This document shows positions 25,873-35,692 of a stretch of 64,000 bases of DNA, one piece after another (within the stretch, counting starts at the first letter, position 1; the number at the start of each line of letters is the position of its first letter). The stretch is taken from the NCBI GenBank assembly GCA_028714695.1, contig JAQTLX010000009.1:1-64000 (forward strand), given 5' to 3'. The notes under the pieces are model-generated. The model had not been told where the DNA came from, made no database searches, and saw only the letters and a program-made list of their open reading frames with translations. Source of the stretch: Ignavibacteria bacterium (GTDB lineage Bacteria; Bacteroidota; Ignavibacteria; Tepidaquicellales; Tepidaquicellaceae). The position numbers were made by a program, and so were the translations under genes.

Positions 25873-28130
25873 AACGCCTGATTGTAATATTATTTTTGAT
25901 TGCTTCGATATCCTATTCGCAGGTTCAGAAAATTTCTTTGTCTGACTGGAATTTCAAAAACACAAAAGAAGCGGAATGGCACAAAGCAAATGTACCGGGT
26001 ACGATTCATACTGACCTTCTTGAAAACAAACTAATTGAAAATCCTTTTTACGGAACAACCGAATCATCGCTTCAGTGGATTGAAAAAGAAGACTGGGAAT
26101 ACACGTCTGATTTTAATGTCAGCGAAGAGCAGTTAAAAAATAATTGCGATGTTGTTTTCGAAGGACTGGATACATACGCCGATGTTTACATAAACGGCGA
26201 GAAATTATTTTCCGCAAACAATATGTTCCGCGGATGGCGGAATTCATGCAAAAATTATTTCAAGCCGGGAAAGAATACAATGCGTGTTTTGTTTCATTCT
26301 CCCGTAATAATCGAAGACAGTCTCTCCGCGGCTTTTACAAAAGAGACCGGAATAAAAGAAATGCCCGGCGGCAGCAGAGTGTTTACGCGCAAAGCGGCGT
26401 ATCATTACGGCTGGGACTGGAGTCCCCGCTTCGTAACGTGCGGAATATGGAGACCTGTATATCTTGAATTTTACGAGCGAGGCAAAATACAGGACGTCGA
26501 AACAATCCAAAACATATCCGGTAATAAGGCTGTGATAACTTTCAACATAGCGTGCTATAATCCCGACGGATACGAATTGGTAATATTTGAAAACGGCAAA
26601 GAAATCGGAAAAACGCCCGCCGGTCAAGACCGGACAGTTATATCAACGGAAATAAACAATCCGAAATTGTGGTGGTGCAACAGGCTCGGCGAACCGTATC
26701 TGTATAAGTATAAAATTCTTCTTCGCAACGGGAAAAACACAATCGACGAAAAATCACTTAACATCGGACTTCGAACAATAGAACTCGTACAGGATAAGGA
26801 TTCCGCAGGCGTATCGTTTTATTTTAAACTGAACGGCGTTCCCGTTTTTATGAAAGGCGCAAACTTTATTCCTCCCGATAATTTTCTGCCTCGAGTTACA
26901 AAAGAAAAATATTCACAATTGATTACAACAGCAGTAAATTCAAACATGAACATGCTTCGCGTTTGGGGCGGCGGCGTATATGAAGACGATGAGTTTTATA
27001 ATCTCTGCGATGAAAACGGAATTCTCGTCTGGCAGGATTTTATGTTTGCCTGTTCGATGGTGCCAATTGAAAAAGAGTTTTCCGAAAACGTTTACAAAGA
27101 AGCGGTCTATAACATAAAACGCCTTAGAAATCATCCGTGCATTGCTCTCTGGAGCGGAAACAATGAATCGGATGAAGGATGGAAAAACTGGGGCTGGCAG
27201 AATGATTTAAACGAAACAAAGAAAAAATTGTTGAGCGGTGCATACGAAAATATTTTCACTAATGTACTTCCCTCCGCTGTTTCCGAATTACACAAAAACT
27301 CAAATTACGTTTCGTCATCACCTAAAATCGGATGGGGGCACAAAGAAAGCCTGACGGAAGGCGACTCGCATTACTGGGGCGTCTGGTGGGGCATGGAACC
27401 GTTTGAAGTGTTTAATAACAAGGTCGGCAGATTCATGAGCGAATACGGTTTTCAGGGATTTCCGAATATGACGACTTTGAAAAGTTTTGCAGCCGACGAA
27501 GAACTTTTTCTTTATTCGAATTCACTGAAAGCCCATCAGAAACACCCTGTAGGATTCGAGACGATACAAAAATACATGGAGATGTATTACAAAACGCCTT
27601 CAAATTTTTCGGCATACATTATGACGAGCCAGAGACTTCAGGCATACGGAATAAAAACAGCCATCGAAGCGCACAGACGCGCAAAACCTTACTGTATGGG
27701 AACGCTCTACTGGCAGTTTAACGACTGCAATCCCGTAATTTCCTGGTCGGGAATCGATTATTACGGAAGCCCCAAACTTCTGCAGAGCGCCGTGACGAAT
27801 GCATTTTCCGACATTCTCGTTTCCCCCGTAGAAGAAAACGGAAAATTAAGAGTTTATATTGTGAACGACCTGCTGAAAGATATAAAAGGAACGCTGGAAA
27901 TCAGTATACAGCCCTTCAACGGTATCCGGCCCCCTGAAAAATATTTATTCGAAGTTGTTGTTAAAGGAAACTCATCGGAAATATTTTTTGAAAAAGATTT
28001 AACGGCGGCGTTAAAAACAATAGACAGATATACTGATTATCTCTCCGCTTTTTTAATAACGGACGACGGCAAAATCTATTCAAACGAATATTATTTCTGT
28101 AAACCCAATGAAATTAAAATTATTAAATAG
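25869..28130 (+). CDS. Beta-mannosidase, glycoside hydrolase family 2
   Basis: A secreted 753-residue GH2 enzyme of the beta-mannosidase branch. It has a signal peptide (MKRLIVILFLIASISYS), a jelly-roll sugar-binding domain (VPGTIHTDLLENKLIENPFYG), an Ig-like domain and a TIM barrel. The acid/base Glu433 lies in ALWSGNNESDEGW and the nucleophile Glu525 in FMSEYGFQGFP. It should hydrolyse the Man-beta1,4-GlcNAc link of the N-glycan core or terminal beta-mannosides. It overlaps the upstream GH20 gene by 4 bp, and the GH92 signal peptide starts 10 bp after its stop. Confidence 0.95.
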   Translation: MKRLIVILFLIASISYSQVQKISLSDWNFKNTKEAEWHKANVPGTIHTDLLENKLIENPFYGTTESSLQWIEKEDWEYTSDFNVSEEQLKNNCDVVFEGLDTYADVYINGEKLFSANNMFRGWRNSCKNYFKPGKNTMRVLFHSPVIIEDSLSAAFTKETGIKEMPGGSRVFTRKAAYHYGWDWSPRFVTCGIWRPVYLEFYERGKIQDVETIQNISGNKAVITFNIACYNPDGYELVIFENGKEIGKTPAGQDRTVISTEINNPKLWWCNRLGEPYLYKYKILLRNGKNTIDEKSLNIGLRTIELVQDKDSAGVSFYFKLNGVPVFMKGANFIPPDNFLPRVTKEKYSQLITTAVNSNMNMLRVWGGGVYEDDEFYNLCDENGILVWQDFMFACSMVPIEKEFSENVYKEAVYNIKRLRNHPCIALWSGNNESDEGWKNWGWQNDLNETKKKLLSGAYENIFTNVLPSAVSELHKNSNYVSSSPKIGWGHKESLTEGDSHYWGVWWGMEPFEVFNNKVGRFMSEYGFQGFPNMTTLKSFAADEELFLYSNSLKAHQKHPVGFETIQKYMEMYYKTPSNFSAYIMTSQRLQAYGIKTAIEAHRRAKPYCMGTLYWQFNDCNPVISWSGIDYYGSPKLLQSAVTNAFSDILVSPVEENGKLRVYIVNDLLKDIKGTLEISIQPFNGIRPPEKYLFEVVVKGNSSEIFFEKDLTAALKTIDRYTDYLSAFLITDDGKIYSNEYYFCKPNEIKIIK

Positions 28131-28140
28131 ATTATACAAT

Positions 28141-31077
28141 ATGAAGAAAGCAATATTGTTTTTCCTTATCCCCTTTATGTTTTTCGGATTTAAACCTTCG
28201 GGCACCGAAAAATACAATCTTACGAAATATGTGAATCCCTTTGTGGGCACGGGCGGACACGGACATACATTCCCCGGAGCAACGGTTCCCTTCGGCATGG
28301 TACAGTTAAGTCCCGATACGCGCTTAACCGGCTGGGACGGCTGCTCGGGCTATCATTATGATGACAGCGTGACATACGGATTTTCTCACATGCATCTTAG
28401 CGGTACGGGTGTCCCGGATTACTGCGATATACTTTTCATGCCGACGGCGGATAACCCTGACAGCGATATAAGTTATAACCACGTTAATAATTTTGCCTCG
28501 CCTTTCAGCCACGCTGAGGAAAGCGCAGCACCGGGATATTACAGCGTAATTCTAAAACGCTGGAACATAAAAGCGGAGTTGACAACGAGCACGCGGGCCG
28601 GCTTTCATAAATACACATATCCTAAAGATAAAATTCCAAAAGTGTTTGTTGACCTTAAGCACCGTGACAATGTTAACGAATCTTATATCAAAGTAATAAG
28701 TAATACCGAAATATCTGGATACAGGCGTTCGATAGGCTGGGCAAGGGACCAGAGAGTTTATTTCTCGGCAGTGTTTTCAAAACCGTTCAGTTATTACGGG
28801 CTTTACCTGAACGACGAAAAATCCGAAGAGAAAACAATGCTAAGCGGCAAAAACATAAAAGCGCTTTTTGATTTCGGCGAAAACTCAGGCGAAATACTTG
28901 TGAAAGTAGCGCTGTCTGCAGTAAGCGAACAGAATGCAAAAATGAATCTTGACGCCGAAATTAATCACTGGGATTTTGACAAAGTGAGAAAAGAAGCCGA
29001 TGAAAAGTGGAATGACTACCTGAATAAAATTCAGGTGAAATCAAACGACTTAAATAAACTCAGAATATTCTATACGGCTTTGTATCATACGGCAATATGC
29101 CCGAATACTTATAACGACGTTGACGGCTCTTATCTCGGACACGATTTCAATGTGCATAAATCCGACCACGAATATTACACCGTATTTTCGTTGTGGGATA
29201 CGTACAGGGCGAACCATCCCCTATTCAATATAATAGAAAGAAAACGCTCGCTTGATTTTATAAAAACATTTCTGCTTATGTATCAACAGGGCGGACGCCT
29301 TCCCGTGTGGGAACTTGCGGCAAATGAAACCGACTGTATGATAGGATATCATTCCGTTCCCGTTATAACTGATGCGTACGTCAACGGAATACGCGGATTC
29401 GATGAAGACATTGCCCTCGATGCAATGACGCACAGCGCCGCGATTGATATTTACGGTCTGAAATTTTACAGGCAGTACGGATACATACCGGGCGACAAAG
29501 AACATGAATCCGTATCGAAAACTCTTGAGTATTCATACGACGACTGGTGCATATATAAATATATGGAACAGAAAGGTTTAAAAAGCGATGATGCGCGTCT
29601 GGCAGAGTTTAAGAATCGCGCGCAGTATTATAAAAATGTTTTCGACCCGCAGACGGGATTTATGCGTCCGAGAATGAACGGCGCATGGAAGACGCCTTTT
29701 CTTGCAACGGACGTGGACAATAATTACACCGAAGCAAACGCATGGCAGTATTCGTTCTACGTTCCGCAGGAGCCCTGGTTCTTTACGAAAGTTTACGGGC
29801 ACGCGGAGAAAAAACTTGATGAGTTGTTTAACTCCGATTCGAAAATGTCCGGACGCGATCAGTCTGACATCACGGGGCTTATAGGTCAGTATGCGCACGG
29901 CAATGAACCGAGCCATCAGATAGCATATTTGTACAACTATACATATACGCCGTGGAAGACAGCCGATATCGCATACAAAGTAATGACGGAATTTTACAAA
30001 GACAATCCCGACGGATGTATCGGCAACGAAGACTGCGGACAAATGTCGGCGTGGTACGTAATGAGCGCGATGGGATTTTATTCAATGTGTCCGGGAAGCG
30101 GAAAGTATGTAACCGGAACGCCTTTATTCGACGAAGTTAAAATCAATCTCGAAAACGGAAAAACATTTACGATAGAAGCGAAAAATCTTTCCGATAAAAA
30201 CATTTATATCGACTTCAAAAAAAGCGGACTGAAAAATCCCGAAATATTTTTCAAAGATATTTTTGCGGGCGGAAAAATTACGTTTGAAATGTGTTCCACT
30301 CCTGAAAAGTACAGAGGATTTCTTGACGAAGACATTGAAAAATATGCAGCAGCAATTACGGATGAAAATCCCGTACCGCCGATTGTAAAAGCGGATAAAT
30401 TCGTTTTCAGGGATTCAATAGAGGTTTCGCTGTTTGTTCCTGACGGAAAAGGAACAATACGCTACACGCTTGACTGCAGCGCGCCCGGAGAAACTTCGCC
30501 TGTTTACGAAAAACCGTTTTACGTTTTCGGCACAACGGAAATAAAAGCAATCACCGAAAACAACAATAAGAAAAGTTTCCTTACCGAATCAGTACTGAAT
30601 AAAATCCCCGCTGGGGTTTCAATAGAAATATACTCAACGCCGAACTCGCAGTATACGGCGGGCGGACCTGATGCTCTTATAGACGGCATTCGCGGACCGA
30701 AAAACTGGCGGCTGGGCAACTGGCAGGGATATCAGCCGAATGATTTTTCCGCAATGCTGACGCTCGATAACCCGAAAGAAATAAAGAAAGTCGGCGCGGG
30801 ATTCCTTCAGGATGCGCGCAGTTGGATATGGATGCCCGTCTATGTTGAATTTGGAGTGTCTCTTGATGGAAAGAATTTCACAAAAGTTGCAAGAATAGAA
30901 AATACTGTTTCGGATAAGGATTTAAAAGTACAGATAGTTGATTTTGTGCAGACGATTAATCCCGTTAAAGTAAAATATATAAAAATCTTCGCAAAGAATT
31001 ACGGTAAGATTCCTGACTGGCACGAAGGAGCAGGCAACGACGCGTTCATATTCATTGATGAAATATTTATCGAGTAA
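28141..31077 (+). CDS. GH92 alpha-1,2-mannosidase-type enzyme with C-terminal carbohydrate-binding module
   Basis: A secreted exo-alpha-mannosidase of about 978 residues. The N-terminal domain begins YVNPFVGTGGHGHTFPGATVPFGM, a GH92 signature; the (alpha/alpha)6 catalytic domain includes GNEPSHQIAYLYNY and NEDCGQMSAWYVMSAMGFY. GH92 enzymes are calcium-dependent. After the catalytic part come a chitobiase/FN3-like module (TIRYTLDCSAPGETSPVYEKP, about 755-815) and an F5/8-type discoidin module (about 830-975). I use the ATG at 28141 because it begins a clean signal peptide; an ATG at 28108 would overlap the previous gene and bury it. It closes the operon GH20-GH2-GH92. Confidence 0.94.
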   Translation: MKKAILFFLIPFMFFGFKPSGTEKYNLTKYVNPFVGTGGHGHTFPGATVPFGMVQLSPDTRLTGWDGCSGYHYDDSVTYGFSHMHLSGTGVPDYCDILFMPTADNPDSDISYNHVNNFASPFSHAEESAAPGYYSVILKRWNIKAELTTSTRAGFHKYTYPKDKIPKVFVDLKHRDNVNESYIKVISNTEISGYRRSIGWARDQRVYFSAVFSKPFSYYGLYLNDEKSEEKTMLSGKNIKALFDFGENSGEILVKVALSAVSEQNAKMNLDAEINHWDFDKVRKEADEKWNDYLNKIQVKSNDLNKLRIFYTALYHTAICPNTYNDVDGSYLGHDFNVHKSDHEYYTVFSLWDTYRANHPLFNIIERKRSLDFIKTFLLMYQQGGRLPVWELAANETDCMIGYHSVPVITDAYVNGIRGFDEDIALDAMTHSAAIDIYGLKFYRQYGYIPGDKEHESVSKTLEYSYDDWCIYKYMEQKGLKSDDARLAEFKNRAQYYKNVFDPQTGFMRPRMNGAWKTPFLATDVDNNYTEANAWQYSFYVPQEPWFFTKVYGHAEKKLDELFNSDSKMSGRDQSDITGLIGQYAHGNEPSHQIAYLYNYTYTPWKTADIAYKVMTEFYKDNPDGCIGNEDCGQMSAWYVMSAMGFYSMCPGSGKYVTGTPLFDEVKINLENGKTFTIEAKNLSDKNIYIDFKKSGLKNPEIFFKDIFAGGKITFEMCSTPEKYRGFLDEDIEKYAAAITDENPVPPIVKADKFVFRDSIEVSLFVPDGKGTIRYTLDCSAPGETSPVYEKPFYVFGTTEIKAITENNNKKSFLTESVLNKIPAGVSIEIYSTPNSQYTAGGPDALIDGIRGPKNWRLGNWQGYQPNDFSAMLTLDNPKEIKKVGAGFLQDARSWIWMPVYVEFGVSLDGKNFTKVARIENTVSDKDLKVQIVDFVQTINPVKVKYIKIFAKNYGKIPDWHEGAGNDAFIFIDEIFIE

Positions 31078-31122
31078 TACAGGCTAAATAGAAATAGGAA
31101 AAGCCGTATCGTTAAAGGCTGT

Positions 31123-32058
31123 TTACCTGTCTCCCATTTCGGGATGCTTTGTGAACGGCAGTTTGCCGGGGATAAAAAATATTTTTTTCTCGGTCATGAT
31201 TTCGCCTGTTGATTTATCAGTAATCGTAATCTTGCACTGACCGAATTCTTTCTTGGAAATTTCTTTTATGTCGGGGTCTTCGGGCGAAAACATTTCACCG
31301 AAAGGATTTCCTATTATTATGTTTTCGAACATACCCGTTTTCTTATCATATAAAGCGTAATTGAGTACTCCCTGTTTTATAACATCATCATTGTGGTCGG
31401 TGACTTTATAAACATAAACCCCGTAGGCTGCTGCCGCGGTGTTGTTGTATGCCTCAAAGAAAATGTGAAACTTCGGATGTCCGAAAATATTATTGCTTAT
31501 AAGCGGAGTGATTTCCTTCTGTCCTTCACTCGTGGTTGAAAATTCAGCAAGCAGCATTATATCGCTGAACGTTACTGTTCTGTTTGTAAAATCTTTGACT
31601 GTTATTTCATTTGTTTTCGGATATTCTTTTCCCGCGGTTATGTCTTTAAGAACAGTCTCGAGTTTGTAATTTCCGGGATTCAGGCAATAATTATGAAGGT
31701 AGAAAACTGATTTCTTGTGTTCCGCTTTGAAATCCGATTCCGTATAAGTCGTGGTTTCGTTGTATTTTTTAACAAAAACGACGTTCTCTTTTGAATCTTT
31801 TAGTGTAAGCGAAATTTCGTATGAGTTTGTATATGTGCCTGACTTTTTTGTATAAAGCAGATTGTCCTTTGGGAGTTCTACGAATGCATCGAGCCGCGGT
31901 TTTAAAGAGTCGATATCATAAAACACAAGCGGGTCGACATAATACGTTCCCCTGTCAAATTGCGGCAAACGCGGTCTGAAACCTCCCCTGATTTGCGAAA
32001 ATCCGCAAACCTGTAACAGAAATATAAAAGCGAATAATATTGAAAGTCTTAACTTCAT
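31123..32058 (-). CDS. Secreted protein of unknown function, similar in style to the N-terminal part of GWxTD proteins
   Basis: A 311-residue protein with a signal peptide (about 1-21). The text 'FYDIDSLKPRLDAFVELPKDNLLYTKK...YEISLTLKD' resembles the beta-sandwich that precedes the GWxTD domain in proteins common in this phylum, but no GWxTD motif follows. It could be a shortened relative. No enzymatic motif is seen. It is convergent with the glycosidase operon (45 bp apart) and divergent from the subtilase; no terminator is evident between it and the GH92 gene. Confidence 0.7.
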   Translation of the reverse strand: MKLRLSILFAFIFLLQVCGFSQIRGGFRPRLPQFDRGTYYVDPLVFYDIDSLKPRLDAFVELPKDNLLYTKKSGTYTNSYEISLTLKDSKENVVFVKKYNETTTYTESDFKAEHKKSVFYLHNYCLNPGNYKLETVLKDITAGKEYPKTNEITVKDFTNRTVTFSDIMLLAEFSTTSEGQKEITPLISNNIFGHPKFHIFFEAYNNTAAAAYGVYVYKVTDHNDDVIKQGVLNYALYDKKTGMFENIIIGNPFGEMFSPEDPDIKEISKKEFGQCKITITDKSTGEIMTEKKIFFIPGKLPFTKHPEMGDR

Positions 32059-32348
32059 ATAGTAATGAGAAATTAATCATACTAAAAGTTTCAAACACGG
32101 GGAAAATAAATATTCAATCTTTCCCGATTCGCTCCACTCACGCCTAAAATTTGGTGGATGTGCAAAACGCTCATACGGGACGCAAAGAACGGGCATTTTT
32201 AAATCTTCAATCTTCGATGAAATACCGCCGAAATATCGTCCTTTATTCAAAACCACAGAACAAATCTCCGGTTTTTTTCGTAAATAAGAAAGAGTTGTTT
32301 AAATTTTTTAAGAAAGTTAATTTACCTTAAACATATTAAAACTATATC
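32059..32348. other. Divergent intergenic region
   Basis: About 290 bp between the minus-strand secreted protein gene and the subtilase. I see no RNA gene, repeat or clear operator; it should contain both promoters. Confidence 0.4.
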
Positions 32349-34130
32349 ATGAGAATTAAATTCATTTTTACATTATTTGCGCTTTTTATTGCCGTAAATC
32401 TGTTTTCGCAGGATATTTGGTACACTACGGTCTTAAAAGAGAATTTTGTTGATAAGAACGGAAATCCCCTTACTGGCAAAGGCGTTGTGGTAGGCGATAT
32501 CGATTCCGGCGTCGATATTTTTTCGCCGTTCTTTTTCTTTGCCGACGGCGGGGAATTCAACTGGATTGACGTCGATAAAGACGGAAAATTCACACCGGGA
32601 ATAGACGCCGTTGATTTCAAAGGCGACGGTATTGCATCCGCCGGTTCGATATTAAGATATATCGAAATGAAAAACAATACATACAATGTATTGAAAACCG
32701 ATAAAGAACATTTTAATCCCGATATGGATTTTCTGTATGCCGATAAAAACGGAAACGGAAAACGCGACTTCGGCGAAAATGAAGGATTCACCGAAAACGA
32801 CGCTACCTACGGCGAACAGTTATTCATTGCAATCGATGCGAACGGCAACGGTACGCTTGACCCGGGAGAAAAAATTGTCGCTCTGAAAACTTCTAAAGTC
32901 CGCGCGGTGAGAGAAAAGAGCGGAACAATCAGAAGACGAGGAATTGATTTGATTAAAACCGAACCCGACACAATCCAGCACGGCACAAGCGTTTCGGGTA
33001 TTGTTCTCGGCGGACACATGGGAGTGCAGAAAATGCACGGCTTCGCGCCAGACGCAGAACTCGTTATGGCGAACATAGATTACGCTTATACGCCAAGATT
33101 CGTACGTACATTTCCCGATTTGCTTAAATTCATAAGAGACGAAAAAGTTAATATACTTCTCTTTGAAGACGGCGAGTGGATGTGGGAATTCATGGACGGC
33201 TCAACGGAAGAAGAAATGCTGACGAATGAAATTGCACGCTCCGGAATTACAGTGATAGGCGGAGGCGGAAATCTCGCATCCGGAAATATGATTTTAAGAG
33301 ACAAACTGAAAAAAGGACAGAAGACGGAATATAAATTCTCAAGCCCTGCTGCAGGAGAAGGAAAAAAGAATGACGGCTCTTTCGTTTCTTTCCTGTGGAA
33401 AGGAAAAGACAAGAACGCGGTATTTAATATTGTAACGCCTGACTTTAAAACATCGCCGGATTTAAGCAAAGGCTCGGGATTTATAAAGGTCGGAAATTAT
33501 AATATATATTATTCGAGAGAAGTATCTTCGAAAAACACCGTGATGTTTAAGTTCTCGTTCTCGGAAAAAGATTCGGGCGCTGTCAAAGGCGACTGGCTGA
33601 TTAAGGTCAAATCAAAAGACGATATGGAATTATGGGGATTTATTGTTGACGTAACGCAGTCATGGGGCGGAACCACAAGGTGGTATTCGGATAAAATTTC
33701 CGACGAAGGTTCGGTAACGTTCCCCTGCACGGCTGACAGTTGCATAGCGGTCGGCGCTTACACGGTTAACTTCGCGTGGGGCCCGCAGGACAAAAAAGGA
33801 GCGCTCTGCAGTTACAGCGGAAGAGGATTGAATATTTCCGGCAAACGCGGAATCGACATCTGCGCGCCGGGACATTCAACATTCACTTGCGGTCCGAATT
33901 GTTCATATACACTATTCAGCGGAACGAGTTCAGCGGCGCCGCACGTAGTCGGCACAGTCGCATTGCTTCTGCAGTATGACCCAACACTGACGCATTCGCA
34001 GGTGAGAAATATATTGATGCAGACCGCGACTCAGGATGAATTCACAGGACCGCTGCCGAATGACAACTGGGGAGCCGGAAAACTCAATCCCGAAGGCGCA
34101 ATTAAATACCTCCAGAGTATTTCAAAATAA
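32349..34130 (+). CDS. Secreted subtilisin-family serine protease (S8) with calcium-loop insert
   Basis: A 593-residue protease with a signal peptide (about 1-20). The catalytic triad is Asp52 (VVGDIDSGVD), His211 (QHGTSVSGIV) and Ser527 (FSGTSSAAPHVVG). There is no long propeptide: the Asp motif comes only ~30 residues after the signal peptide. Between Asp and His is a ~150-residue insert with three Asp/Asn-Gly-rich loops (DVDKDGKFTPGID, DKNGNGKRDFGEN, DANGNGTLDPGEK) of EF-hand/dockerin-like calcium-binding type. A domain before the Ser (about 330-440) looks like a beta-sandwich. No T9SS tail is seen. Its last codons and terminator are duplicated 2.3 kb downstream. Confidence 0.93.
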   Translation: MRIKFIFTLFALFIAVNLFSQDIWYTTVLKENFVDKNGNPLTGKGVVVGDIDSGVDIFSPFFFFADGGEFNWIDVDKDGKFTPGIDAVDFKGDGIASAGSILRYIEMKNNTYNVLKTDKEHFNPDMDFLYADKNGNGKRDFGENEGFTENDATYGEQLFIAIDANGNGTLDPGEKIVALKTSKVRAVREKSGTIRRRGIDLIKTEPDTIQHGTSVSGIVLGGHMGVQKMHGFAPDAELVMANIDYAYTPRFVRTFPDLLKFIRDEKVNILLFEDGEWMWEFMDGSTEEEMLTNEIARSGITVIGGGGNLASGNMILRDKLKKGQKTEYKFSSPAAGEGKKNDGSFVSFLWKGKDKNAVFNIVTPDFKTSPDLSKGSGFIKVGNYNIYYSREVSSKNTVMFKFSFSEKDSGAVKGDWLIKVKSKDDMELWGFIVDVTQSWGGTTRWYSDKISDEGSVTFPCTADSCIAVGAYTVNFAWGPQDKKGALCSYSGRGLNISGKRGIDICAPGHSTFTCGPNCSYTLFSGTSSAAPHVVGTVALLLQYDPTLTHSQVRNILMQTATQDEFTGPLPNDNWGAGKLNPEGAIKYLQSISK

Positions 34131-34200
34131 GATTGTAGTGAGATTATAAATTAGTTTATTGGTTTGCGTAAACCCGGCTGTTCAAACAGCCGGGTTTTTT
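34116..34200 (+). repeat. Direct repeat copy 1: end of the subtilase gene plus terminator
   Basis: This 85-bp segment, starting in the last codons of the subtilase gene (AGTATTTCAAAATAAGATTG), is repeated at 36438-36521 with about five differences. The two copies flank a 2.2-kb AT-rich insert containing a lipoprotein gene, a DUF559 gene and REP-like repeats. Confidence 0.92.
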
Positions 34201-34201
34201 G
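34170..34201 (+). terminator. Rho-independent terminator of the subtilase gene
   Basis: AAACCCGGCTGT and ACAGCCGGGTTT form a perfect 12-bp stem around TCAA, followed by T. It is part of the 85-bp direct repeat. Confidence 0.92.
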
Positions 34202-34220
34202 TTTTCCATTTCTTTGTGTC

Positions 34221-34287
34221 CCCTTAGGGGGGATCGAAGAGTAGCCGAGGCGATGTGCCTGCGGTGCTGACGGAGCAGGGCAAGAGA
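34221..34287. repeat. REP-like repeat, copy a
   Basis: CCCTTAGGGGGGATCGAAGAG, then AGCCGAGGCGATGTG and CTGACGGAGCAGGGCAAGAG, shares its skeleton with 34352-34411 and 35693-35758: a CCTTAGGGGG-like palindrome, 'TCGAAGAG', 'GCCGAGGCGATGTGYCTG' and 'GACGGAG..GGGCAAG'. Non-coding. Confidence 0.8.
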
Positions 34288-34351
34288 ACGGATAGTTACT
34301 GAAAAATAAAATATCAATTTATTAAATTTATTATATAACAAATGTTCAACT

Positions 34352-34411
34352 TTGGAGGAGTCGAAGAGCAGCCGAGGCGATGTGTCTGGGGAGCAGATAG
34401 GGGAGGGCAAG
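34352..34411. repeat. REP-like repeat, copy b
   Basis: GGAGGAGTCGAAGAGCAGCC, followed by GAGGCGATGTGTCTG and GGGGAGGGCAAGAAG, matches copies a and c. It lies 64 bp after copy a in the same orientation. Between copy b and the lipoprotein gene is AT-rich sequence whose 34494-34545 part resembles 36530-36581. Confidence 0.8.
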
Positions 34412-34586
34412 AAGTTTATTTTGTCCCAAAAGCATTTACAAACCTTTAAAAATAATTCACACCGTGCAGAATGGTTTAAAATTTAATTTACACGAATATT
34501 CGTTTAATTTTAGTTTATTTATCATTAATTTATTTCAAAACTTCAAGGAATAATCTATAAAAAACAAATTAAATATCACGTCACTT

Positions 34587-35675
34587 ATGGGAATTTATAG
34601 TCTATGTATAGCAATGCGAAAACATCGGGTGTACAAGGCAATCATATATATTATTTTGTTAATCGGGTCAATATATTTTATTTCCTGTTCTGAAGATAAT
34701 CCGGCAAAGATTCAGGATCCAATCCCAGGTTTAGATACAGTTGAATATTTCAATTGGAAAATTGATACGTTCTATTATCAAATAACCGATGTGTTACCCA
34801 TTGATTCCACAAACTATTTTATGACTTTTTCTGCATTACCTTATCTTAAACACTACAAACAAGGTACTGTGAGCAACATAGATTTAGGATACCCATATTT
34901 TAGGGGTGGTCCAATAAAAGCGAAAAATGAGAACAAAATATATGTTGGCGGATTGTTATATGGGAATGGAGACACACGAGCTCAATTAAGAATAGTGGAA
35001 AATGGAAAAGTGTCTTCATACTCTGTACCGGATGATTCAACGAGAAATGTGGGTTCTATGTTTATAGATAAACAGGATAATTTATGGTTATCGACAGACA
35101 AATCTCCATATAAGTTCTCTAACGGAACTTTCAAAAAATTCAACCTAGGAGATAGTCTAATTTTCTGTAGATTTTATGAAGATAATGCTGATCAACTATT
35201 AGCTTTCTGCGTATATAACATTGGATATCCGGGAATTTATGAAGTAAAAAAAATAATAGGTGATACGAGTGCAACGATTTATACAGAACGAATAACTTCG
35301 TATGGTCAAAAATACTATGGTGTTGAAAATATCTGTTTAAACAAAGACATAGTAATGTCTTCATTCCATACATACTTTAGTTTCGGTAATAATACATGGA
35401 ATCCATTTTATTCAAATAACGATTTACATTTTAGACCCGCATTAAATGGAACTTCAAGAAATTACTTGATTTCGTTTTTGGATTTTGAGTATGTAAATGG
35501 TCATGATAACGTTGGGTTAATTTACGATAATGGGAAATTAACCTACGAAAGGAAATTAGCAATTAGTTACTCCGAAATCCCTGCAAAGATCATTTTTGTT
35601 GATGAAAAAACAGTGTTTATTCCTACAGTTAATCCTTCCAGATTATTTATAGGAACAAAAAAACAAACGAAATAA
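34587..35675 (+). CDS. Lipoprotein of unknown function, probable propeller-like fold
   Basis: A 362-residue exported protein. An N-terminal hydrophobic stretch ends in SIYFISC, a lipobox-like site, followed by SEDNPA, so it is probably a lipoprotein. The body has repeated short beta-like segments (for example MFIDKQDNLWLSTDKSPYKFSNGTFKKF) reminiscent of the propeller repeats in sensor proteins, but no enzyme motif. A second ATG at 34614 gives a more normal signal peptide. Its codon use is visibly more AT-rich than the flanking subtilase and der genes, and it lies between two copies of the subtilase terminator, so it was probably acquired or duplicated into place. Confidence 0.72.
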   Translation: MGIYSLCIAMRKHRVYKAIIYIILLIGSIYFISCSEDNPAKIQDPIPGLDTVEYFNWKIDTFYYQITDVLPIDSTNYFMTFSALPYLKHYKQGTVSNIDLGYPYFRGGPIKAKNENKIYVGGLLYGNGDTRAQLRIVENGKVSSYSVPDDSTRNVGSMFIDKQDNLWLSTDKSPYKFSNGTFKKFNLGDSLIFCRFYEDNADQLLAFCVYNIGYPGIYEVKKIIGDTSATIYTERITSYGQKYYGVENICLNKDIVMSSFHTYFSFGNNTWNPFYSNNDLHFRPALNGTSRNYLISFLDFEYVNGHDNVGLIYDNGKLTYERKLAISYSEIPAKIIFVDEKTVFIPTVNPSRLFIGTKKQTK

Positions 35676-35692
35676 ACAAGTAGTTGATGTTC

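Noticed and set aside
23740-31077. Classical polysaccharide utilisation locus
   Set aside because: No SusC- or SusD-like gene and no adjacent sensor on the same strand; called an operon of three glycosidases only.
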